Source: Gammaproteobacteria bacterium
GTDB lineage: Bacteria; Pseudomonadota; Gammaproteobacteria; Pseudomonadales; Halomonadaceae
Assembly (NCBI GenBank): GCA_023485185.1
Contig: JAMCZP010000127.1
Span: 1-14,263, forward strand
Direction: 5' to 3'
DNA: 14,263 nucleotides
Below are positions 9,139-14,263 of this stretch, in pieces. Position 1 is the stretch's first letter. Each line of letters opens with the position of its first letter. Below the pieces are notes generated by a model. That model had not been told where the DNA came from and searched no databases. It saw nothing but the letters and a program-made list of their open reading frames with translations. The position numbers and the translations under genes are program-made.

Positions 9139-11073
9139 TTACTGCTTTTTCTGATCGTCGTTGACTTCTTCGTACTCGGCGTCAACTACGTCATCTTCTG
9201 GCTTGGAGCCTGTACTACCGGCACCTTCACCACCCTCTTGCTGAGCCGCTTCCGCCTGCTCGGCGTACATTTTCTGCGCTAGCTGGCCGGAGGCTTCGGT
9301 CAACGCATCCAGTTTCTTCTGGATGTTGTCAGCGTCGTCACCTTTAATCGCTTCTTCAAGCTCGGTGATCGCGGTCTGAATCGTTTGCTTCTCGTCTTCC
9401 GTCGCTTTGTCGCCTGCTTCTTCCAGCGTTTTGCGCGTGGCATGGATCATGCCATCGGCTTGGTTACGCAGCTGTACCAATGTTTCGAACTTTTTATCTT
9501 CTTCCGCATGCGCTTCCGCATCGCGAACCATCTGATCAATCTCTTCGTCCGACAAGCCGCTAGAGGCTTTAATGATAATGGACTGCTCTTTACCAGTAGC
9601 TTTGTCTTTCGCCGATACGTTCAAGATACCGTTGGCATCCAGATCAAAGGCAACTTCAACCTGCGGCACACCGCGCGGTGCAGGCGGAATGTCGGCGAGA
9701 TCAAAGCGACCCAGCGATTTGTTCTGCGCAACTTGCTTACGCTCACCCTGAACGACGTGAATGGTCACGGCCGTTTGGTTGTCATCCGCGGTTGAGAAGG
9801 TCTGGGTCTTCTTGGTCGGGATGGTGGTGTTCTTGTCGATCAGCGGCGTCATCACGCCACCCAAAGTTTCGATACCCAGTGTTAGCGGGGTAACGTCGAG
9901 CAGCAGCACGTCTTTAACGTCACCACCGAGTACGCCACCTTGAATCGCTGCACCAACGGCAACCGCTTCATCAGGGTTGACGTCTTTACGGGCTTCTTTA
10001 CCGAAGAAGTCAGCGGCTTTCTTCTGCACCATCGGCATACGTGTCTGACCACCGACCAAGATCACTTCGTCGATTTCCGATGCCGACAGGCCAGCGTCTT
10101 TCAGCGCCATTTTGCAAGGTTCAAGCGAACGCTGAACCAAATCTTCAACCAGCGACTCAAGCTTGGCGCGCGTCACCTTAACGTTAAGGTGTTTCGGGCC
10201 AGTGTTATCAGCCGTGATGTAAGGCAGGTTCACGTCAGTATGCTGAGCGCTAGACAGCTCAATCTTGGCTTTTTCAGCGGCTTCTTTCAGGCGCTGCATG
10301 GCCAGGTTGTCGCCAGAAAGATTAATACCGCTATCGGCCTTGAACTGGTCAACCAGGTAGTTGATCAATGCTAGGTCAAAATCTTCGCCGCCCAGGAAGG
10401 TGTCGCCGTTGGTGGCCAACACTTCAAACTGAGTTTCGCCGTCAACGTCAGCAATTTCGATGATAGAAATATCGAAAGTACCGCCACCCAGGTCATACAC
10501 TGCGATGGTTTTGTCGCCGCGCGATTTGTCCATACCGTAGGCCAGTGCGGCAGCGGTTGGCTCATTGATGATGCGCTTAACGTCTAAACCCGCAATGCGA
10601 CCTGCGTCTTTAGTGGCTTGACGCTGGCTGTCGTTGAAGTAAGCAGGCACGGTAATAACCGCTTCAGTTACCGGCTCGCCAAGGTAATCTTCAGCGGTCT
10701 TCTTCATTTTCTTCAGCACTTCCGCACTGACTTGCGGAGGAGCCATTTTCTTGCCTTTTACTTCTACCCAGGCATCACCGTTATCAGCTTCGGTGATTTT
10801 GTACGGCACCATTTTGATATCTTTTTGGACAACGTCGTCTTTAAAGCGACGGCCAATCAGGCGCTTAATGGCGTAAAGAGTATTTTCTGGGTTAGTCACC
10901 GCTTGGCGTTTAGCCGCTTGACCTACCAGCGTTTCACCATCATCGGTATAAGCGATAATGGAAGGCGTGGTACGGCCACCTTCGGCGTTTTCAATCACCT
11001 TAGCGCTGTCACCATCGAGCACGGCCACACAAGAGTTGGTGGTGCCCAGGTCGATACCAATAATACGTCCCAT
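9139..11073 (-). CDS. dnaK: Chaperone protein DnaK (Hsp70)
   Basis: The product is a 644-residue Hsp70 that binds exposed hydrophobic peptides in an ATP-controlled cycle with DnaJ and GrpE. The ATPase domain begins [21 protein letters not shown] (phosphate loop), with [13 protein letters not shown] and [11 protein letters not shown] further on. The linker [15 protein letters not shown] leads to the substrate domain, and the C-terminal lid ends in an acidic tail ([19 protein letters not shown]) typical of proteobacterial DnaK. I place the start at the ATG before GRIIGIDLG, which has GAGG 8 nt upstream. An in-frame extension of 11 residues from a TTG has no family support. A sigma32-type promoter lies about 90 nt upstream, after grpE. 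dnaJ follows in the same transcript. Confidence 0.98.
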   Translation of the reverse strand: MGRIIGIDLGTTNSCVAVLDGDSAKVIENAEGGRTTPSIIAYTDDGETLVGQAAKRQAVTNPENTLYAIKRLIGRRFKDDVVQKDIKMVPYKITEADNGDAWVEVKGKKMAPPQVSAEVLKKMKKTAEDYLGEPVTEAVITVPAYFNDSQRQATKDAGRIAGLDVKRIINEPTAAALAYGMDKSRGDKTIAVYDLGGGTFDISIIEIADVDGETQFEVLATNGDTFLGGEDFDLALINYLVDQFKADSGINLSGDNLAMQRLKEAAEKAKIELSSAQHTDVNLPYITADNTGPKHLNVKVTRAKLESLVEDLVQRSLEPCKMALKDAGLSASEIDEVILVGGQTRMPMVQKKAADFFGKEARKDVNPDEAVAVGAAIQGGVLGGDVKDVLLLDVTPLTLGIETLGGVMTPLIDKNTTIPTKKTQTFSTADDNQTAVTIHVVQGERKQVAQNKSLGRFDLADIPPAPRGVPQVEVAFDLDANGILNVSAKDKATGKEQSIIIKASSGLSDEEIDQMVRDAEAHAEEDKKFETLVQLRNQADGMIHATRKTLEEAGDKATEDEKQTIQTAITELEEAIKGDDADNIQKKLDALTEASGQLAQKMYAEQAEAAQQEGGEGAGSTGSKPEDDVVDAEYEEVNDDQKKQ

Positions 11074-11118
11074 AGCAATAACCTCGAATTTGGTAGTTAT
11101 AAACAAAACTGAAAATTT

Positions 11119-11150
11119 AGCTTTTAAAGCTTATCTGCGGGCTTCCCCGC
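11119..11150 (-). other. Two palindromes in the dnaK 5' UTR
   Basis: GCGGG at 11137-11141 pairs with CCCGC at 11146-11150 across a 4-nt loop. Beside it lies a 13-bp near-perfect palindrome, AGCTTTTAAAGCT, at 11119-11131. Both fall between the predicted sigma32 start site (about 11157) and the dnaK ribosome site. They may form leader structure. I saw no clear pairing with the Shine-Dalgarno, so a thermosensor is not claimed. Confidence 0.45.
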
Positions 11151-11163
11151 TGGGTTGCCCTTT

Positions 11164-11191
11164 ATTTGGGGGCCACCGCTGGCTTTTCAAG
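11164..11191 (-). promoter_or_regulatory. Sigma32 (RpoH) promoter of dnaK-dnaJ
   Basis: The minus strand reads CTTGAAA (11185-11191), a 13-nt spacer and CCCCAAAT (11164-11171). The sigma32 consensus is CTTGAAA and CCCCATnT, so only one position of the -10 departs. It lies in the grpE-dnaK gap, so dnaK can be transcribed apart from grpE. The start would be near 11157. Confidence 0.8.
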
Positions 11192-11222
11192 GCTTTTTTT
11201 CACACCTTGTGTTGCCATTTAT

Positions 11223-11864
11223 TTAATTGGCTTTCTGACTCACCACCACCATGGCCGGGCGCACTAGACGTCCATTGAGCAAATAGCCCTTCTGCATAAC
11301 GTCCATCACGGTATTCGGCTCAAGATCAGGGTTGGGCACCATAGCCATTGCTTCATGCACCTGGGGATCAAAGGGCTCGCCGTGTGGCTCAACGCTCTCA
11401 ACGCCAAACTTGTTGAGCACACCAAGCTGCATCTTCAAGGTCATGGAAACCCCTTCGCGATGAATGTCTGAGGCGCCTTCTTCCATGGTTTCAAGCGCTT
11501 TCTCCAGGCTATCCACCACAGGCAACAACTCTTTAACAAATTTCTCTAGGGCAAACTTGCGGGCTTTTTCTGCTTCTTGCTCAGCCCGGCGGCGCACGTT
11601 TTGTGCTTCGGCGGCAGCGCGCAGTGCCTGATCTTTAGCCTCAGCCAGGCTTTGTTCTAGCTCACCGACCTGAGCCGCCAGCATTTCCGCTTCTGGATTA
11701 TCAATGCTGCCTTCCAAGGGCTCTTCATCGTTGATTAAGCCCTCTAGTTCACCTTCCATCAGGCGCGCTTCAGCCTCTTGCTCAGCGGCCTGCTCGGCAC
11801 CATCCGCCTCGTGCTCACGGCGGGCCAGCTCTTCGTCCAACGGTGTTTGCGGCTCTTTTGCCAT
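11223..11864 (-). CDS. grpE: Nucleotide exchange factor GrpE
   Basis: The protein has 213 residues. It is the nucleotide exchange factor that releases ADP from DnaK. A long acidic, Glu/Ala-rich N-terminal helical region (about 1-110, including [20 protein letters not shown] and [19 protein letters not shown]) forms the dimeric coiled coil. The compact beta domain shows the signature [19 protein letters not shown] and ends [16 protein letters not shown]. The ATG has AGGAG 7-8 nt upstream. Its near-consensus sigma32 promoter is in the recN-grpE gap, giving a 5' UTR of about 70 nt. No terminator with a U run is seen before the dnaK promoter, so read-through into dnaK is possible. Confidence 0.97.
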   Translation of the reverse strand: MAKEPQTPLDEELARREHEADGAEQAAEQEAEARLMEGELEGLINDEEPLEGSIDNPEAEMLAAQVGELEQSLAEAKDQALRAAAEAQNVRRRAEQEAEKARKFALEKFVKELLPVVDSLEKALETMEEGASDIHREGVSMTLKMQLGVLNKFGVESVEPHGEPFDPQVHEAMAMVPNPDLEPNTVMDVMQKGYLLNGRLVRPAMVVVSQKAN

Positions 11865-11941
11865 GTCGTGCTCCTAAAAATGTAGCGCTGCCACCCTGGG
11901 CCAGACGCAGATAAATGAAGTTTTAACTAACGATGTAGGCT

Positions 11942-11969
11942 ATATGGGGGCCATAAATTCCATCTCAAG
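11942..11969 (-). promoter_or_regulatory. Sigma32 (RpoH) promoter of grpE
   Basis: The minus strand reads CTTGAGA (11963-11969), a 13-nt spacer and CCCCATAT (11942-11949). The -10 fits the heat-shock consensus CCCCATnT fully and the -35 differs at one base. The spacing equals that of the dnaK promoter. Its -35 lies only 7 bp from the -35 of the divergent recN promoter. Confidence 0.88.
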
Positions 11970-11976
11970 AGGTGCA

Positions 11977-12005
11977 TTGAAGTGAGTTATTAACTACTGT
12001 ATAAA
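11977..12005 (+). promoter_or_regulatory. Sigma70 promoter of recN
   Basis: TTGAAG (11977-11982), a 17-bp spacer and TATAAA (12000-12005) form a good vegetative promoter reading toward recN. The -10 is overlapped by a LexA-like box. Transcription would start near 12012, leaving a leader of about 50 nt. Confidence 0.75.
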
Positions 12006-12014
12006 TCAACAACT
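11995..12014 (+). promoter_or_regulatory. LexA-like SOS box over the recN -10
   Basis: TACTGTATAAATCAACAACT matches 14 of 20 positions of the E. coli LexA consensus TACTGTATATATATACAGTA. The left half is perfect; the right half ends CAA instead of CAG. It covers the -10 element, where bound LexA would block RNA polymerase. recN is a classic SOS gene, which supports the reading. The site is probably of medium strength. Confidence 0.65.
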
Positions 12015-12045
12015 ATTGGATAAGTATCCAGCTTCAATGCTGCAC

Positions 12046-12059
12046 CGCCTCAGGAGGCG
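12046..12059 (+). promoter_or_regulatory. Palindrome containing the recN Shine-Dalgarno
   Basis: CGCCTCAGGAGGCG is a perfect 14-bp palindrome just before the recN ATG. As RNA it can form a 5-bp stem with a CAGG loop that covers most of the AGGAGG ribosome site. It could lower recN translation; this is inference. Confidence 0.5.
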
Positions 12060-12061
12060 CT

Positions 12062-13735
12062 ATGCTTACTCAGCTTGCCATTCAAGATTTCGCTATTGTC
12101 GACCACTTAGAGCTCGACTTAACTGGCGGCATGACCGCGATTACAGGAGAAACCGGCGCGGGAAAATCCATTCTGCTTGGGGCGCTTGGCCTGTGCCTGG
12201 GCGAGCGTGCCGATGCCGGCAGCGTACGCCATGGCCGCGAGCGTACGAACCTCTCCGCTCGGTTTGATATTCAGCACCTGCCTGCCGCCGTCGAATGGCT
12301 TCAATCCCGAGAGTTGCCCGCTGATGAGTGCCTGCTGCGTCGTGTAGTGACAGCAAGTGGCCGCTCCAAAGCGTGGATCAATGGCCATCCGGTAACTATT
12401 TCCGATTTAAAGTCGCTGGGCGAACAGCTCATTCAAATTCATGGCCAGCATGCCCACCACGCGCTAATGCGCGAAGAGACGCATCTGGCTCTGCTAGATG
12501 ATTATGCTGATCTCAACGATGCCACCGCGCAATTAGCCGACACCTTTCGTGAGTGGCGCAATGCTCGACGCAAACTCAAAAAACTAAGCGAAGAAGGCAG
12601 TGAAGTTGAAGCCAAGCGGCAGTTGCTGCGTTACCAGGTGGAAGAGTTAGACCAGCTAGCGTTAGCTGAGGGTGAACTGGCCACACTTGAGGAAGAACAA
12701 CACACCCTAGCCCACGCCGAGGAGACGCTGCGTGAGACTCAATTTGCGGCTGACTGCTGCGCTAGCGATGAAGGTGGCGCGCTCTCGTTGCTGAATCAAG
12801 CCTTTGCACACCTAAGTGCTTTGCCGGGCAGCGACAAAGGCACCTTGGCCAACACGTTGGCAATGCTGAGCGATGCACGCATACAGGTAGAAGAGGCTTC
12901 CAGTGAGTTGAATCGCTTGGCAAGTACAACCGAATTAGACCCTGAGCGGCTTGCCTGGGTTGAAGAGCGAATGAGCGATGTCCACCGCATTGCGCGCAAG
13001 CATCATATTGCCCCCGAAGAGATTTGTGCGTTACACGCCAACTTACAGCGTGAAGTCGCCCAGCTGGAAGAAGGCGGCGGTGATCTTGAAGCATTAAGCG
13101 CCCAGGTAGTGGAGTACCGTGAGCGCTACCGCCAAGAGGCTAAAAAAATCAGCGAAAGCCGCCAAAAAGCAGCGGTTCGCTTAGGCAAAGAGGTACAGCA
13201 ACAGTTGGCCTTTTTGGCCATGGGCAAAGCGCGTTTTGAAGTGGAAGTGACTGGCAAAGAGGCACCCAGCCCAGAGGGGCTTGATCGCGTGCAGTTTTTG
13301 ATTAGCGCCAACCCTGGCCAACCAGCAAGGCCATTGACCAAAGTCGCCTCTGGCGGTGAGCTTTCGCGCATCAGCTTGGCAATACAGGTGGTGGCAGCTA
13401 CCCACTCCACCGTCCCAAGCTTGATATTTGATGAGGTGGATGTGGGCATTTCCGGGGCGACCGCTGAAATCGTTGGCCAGCTATTGCGCAAGCTAGGCGA
13501 AAACGGCCAGGTAATGACCGTTACGCACTTGCCCCAGGTAGCCGCTCAAGCGCACCAGCACTTGCATATCGAGAAGCAGGCAAAACGCGATACGACGCTT
13601 ACCCAAATGGCGCTGCTTGATGAGCGCGGCCGTATCAGCGAACTAGCGCGCATGCTGGGGGGCGTTACTCTTTCTGACCAGACCCTCGCCCACGCCCGTG
13701 AAATGCTACACGCTAGCCAGCGCCCACCACACTGA
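12062..13735 (+). CDS. recN: DNA repair ATPase RecN (SMC-like)
   Basis: The protein has 557 residues, normal for RecN. It acts early in recombinational repair of double-strand breaks, holding DNA segments together for RecA. The N-terminal head starts MLTQLAIQDFAIVDHLELDL and has Walker A GETGAGKS at 29-36 and a QIHGQHAHHAL Q-loop-like segment. The middle, about 155-390, is rich in Glu, Lys, Arg and Leu and forms the antiparallel coiled coil. The C-terminal head has the ABC signature VASGGELSR (428-436) and Walker B LIFDEVDVGISG (454-465). The ATG is preceded by AGGAGG with a short 4-nt spacer. The ribosome site sits inside a small palindrome. SOS control is indicated by the LexA-like box over its promoter. 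It is divergent from grpE and convergent with fur. Confidence 0.97.
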   Translation: MLTQLAIQDFAIVDHLELDLTGGMTAITGETGAGKSILLGALGLCLGERADAGSVRHGRERTNLSARFDIQHLPAAVEWLQSRELPADECLLRRVVTASGRSKAWINGHPVTISDLKSLGEQLIQIHGQHAHHALMREETHLALLDDYADLNDATAQLADTFREWRNARRKLKKLSEEGSEVEAKRQLLRYQVEELDQLALAEGELATLEEEQHTLAHAEETLRETQFAADCCASDEGGALSLLNQAFAHLSALPGSDKGTLANTLAMLSDARIQVEEASSELNRLASTTELDPERLAWVEERMSDVHRIARKHHIAPEEICALHANLQREVAQLEEGGGDLEALSAQVVEYRERYRQEAKKISESRQKAAVRLGKEVQQQLAFLAMGKARFEVEVTGKEAPSPEGLDRVQFLISANPGQPARPLTKVASGGELSRISLAIQVVAATHSTVPSLIFDEVDVGISGATAEIVGQLLRKLGENGQVMTVTHLPQVAAQAHQHLHIEKQAKRDTTLTQMALLDERGRISELARMLGGVTLSDQTLAHAREMLHASQRPPH

Positions 13736-13796
13736 GCCCCTGAGCGGTACATTCGTTCACGCCCAGCACTTACTCACCATAGACAAGACGCATATA

Positions 13797-13860
13797 AAAC
13801 GCCCCTGCTTGCTCAACCATTCGCCTAATAGCGAAGCAGTTGAACAAGTCAGGGGCGTTT
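13797..13860. terminator. Long bidirectional stem-loop between recN and fur
   Basis: The outer stem AAACGCCCCTG/CAGGGGCGTTT (13797-13807 with 13850-13860) is 11 bp and perfect. It extends inward through TTG/CAA and TCAAC/GTTGA with a bulge and a mismatch, and is capped by an inner TTCGC/GCGAA hairpin with a CTAATA loop. The minus strand continues TTTTATAT, a fair terminator tail for fur. The plus strand ends TTTAT for recN. It lies between the two convergent stop codons. Confidence 0.8.
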
Positions 13861-13878
13861 ATGAGCACAACCCACGCT

Positions 13879-14262
13879 TTATTTTCTATTGGTGGGTCCG
13901 CTGTCTTGGCGCGTTACGTCTGAGCCACGCGGGCGAACGTATAGCACTAAGGCATGATCTACCAGCTCGTAGCCATGCTCTTCGGCGATCTCTTGCTGAC
14001 GACGTTCAATAATTTCGTCAACAAACTCTATGATCTCACCGCTTTCAAGGCACACCATATGATCATGGTGGTCCTCTTGGGTCATCTCAAATACCGCGTG
14101 GCCACCGTCAAAATTATGACGAATAACCAAGCCCGCCGACTCAAACTGAGTCAATACGCGGTATACGGTTGCCAAGCCAACATCTTCGCCCGCATCAATC
14201 AGTGTTTTGTACACTTCTTCAGCGCTAAGATGGTGTTGGCCCGAAACATTTTCGAGAATCTG
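13879..14262 (-). CDS. fur: Ferric uptake regulator Fur, 5' end beyond the window
   Basis: The gene leaves the right edge; 127 codons are visible from QILENVSGQHH (its first residues in the window) to the stop. About 15-20 N-terminal residues are missing by comparison with other Fur proteins. Fur is the cytoplasmic Fe(II)-dependent repressor of iron uptake genes. The winged-helix part has AEEVYKTLIDAGEDVGLATVYRVLTQFESAGLV, and the metal and dimer domain has HNFDGGHAVFE and HHDHMVCLESGEIIEF. The CxxC of E. coli Fur is here Cys-Leu-Glu-Ser, so the second Cys is lost. I recall the same loss in Pseudomonas aeruginosa Fur (CVDTG). The tail after LYVRPRG is short and polar. The gene converges on recN. 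Confidence 0.95.
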   Translation of the reverse strand, partial: QILENVSGQHHLSAEEVYKTLIDAGEDVGLATVYRVLTQFESAGLVIRHNFDGGHAVFEMTQEDHHDHMVCLESGEIIEFVDEIIERRQQEIAEEHGYELVDHALVLYVRPRGSDVTRQDSGPTNRK

Positions 14263-14263
14263 C

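Noticed and set aside
9139..11073. Numerous shadow frames on both strands within dnaK, dnaJ and recN
   Set aside because: All overlap intact conserved genes in other frames and show no domain or start signals.
11074..11106. 11-residue N-terminal extension of DnaK
   Set aside because: It starts at TTG with no ribosome site; the ATG before GRIIGIDLG has GAGG at proper distance and matches the family.
13698..14012. 104-codon plus-strand frame across the recN end, the stem-loop and fur
   Set aside because: It overlaps the ends of two well-supported genes and the terminator, and has no family resemblance.

Overview
The window is a housekeeping segment of a gammaproteobacterial chromosome. The conserved order fur - recN - grpE - dnaK - dnaJ - (insert) - dapB - carA - carB - greA / yhbY matches what I remember of Pseudomonas and of Halomonas-type Oceanospirillales. 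The moderately high GC and the Pseudomonas-like Fur (Ser in place of the second Cys of the metal-site CxxC) suggest a member of the Halomonadaceae. That placement is inference; no database was consulted.

Layout, left to right. The 3' end of yhbY (+) runs in from the left edge and converges on greA (-) through a shared 15-bp terminator hairpin. The minus strand then carries, in transcription order, carA - carB - greA, with carB and greA overlapping by ATGA. carA has a TTG start with a strong Shine-Dalgarno and lies behind a 402-nt non-coding leader. That leader contains a strong intrinsic terminator and two overlapping hairpins next to the carA ribosome binding site. Upstream is dapB (-), with its own extended -10 promoter and three 15-bp tandem repeats in the presumed 5' UTR. 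Next come two genes that appear to be an insert between dnaJ and dapB: a DUF2218 protein and a ten-helix EamA/DMT-type transporter, both on the minus strand. The heat-shock block grpE - dnaK - dnaJ follows (all -). There is a near-consensus sigma32 promoter before grpE and another before dnaK, and a UUCG-loop terminator after dnaJ. recN (+) diverges from grpE, and its sigma70 promoter overlaps a LexA-like box. recN converges on the 3' part of fur (-), which leaves the window at the right edge; a long stem-loop separates them.

How the genes work together. grpE/dnaK/dnaJ form the Hsp70 chaperone machine under heat-shock control. recN is an SOS-regulated double-strand-break repair ATPase. fur is the iron-responsive repressor. 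dapB makes tetrahydrodipicolinate for lysine and peptidoglycan. carAB makes carbamoyl phosphate for arginine and pyrimidines. greA rescues backtracked RNA polymerase, and yhbY is a ribosome-assembly factor.

I found no mobile element, CRISPR array, RNA gene or defence system, and nothing in the coding content that looks like an undescribed system. The points worth a second look are regulatory: the dapB-carA intergenic region, the dapB leader repeats, the back-to-back heat-shock/SOS promoters, and the insertion between dnaJ and dapB.
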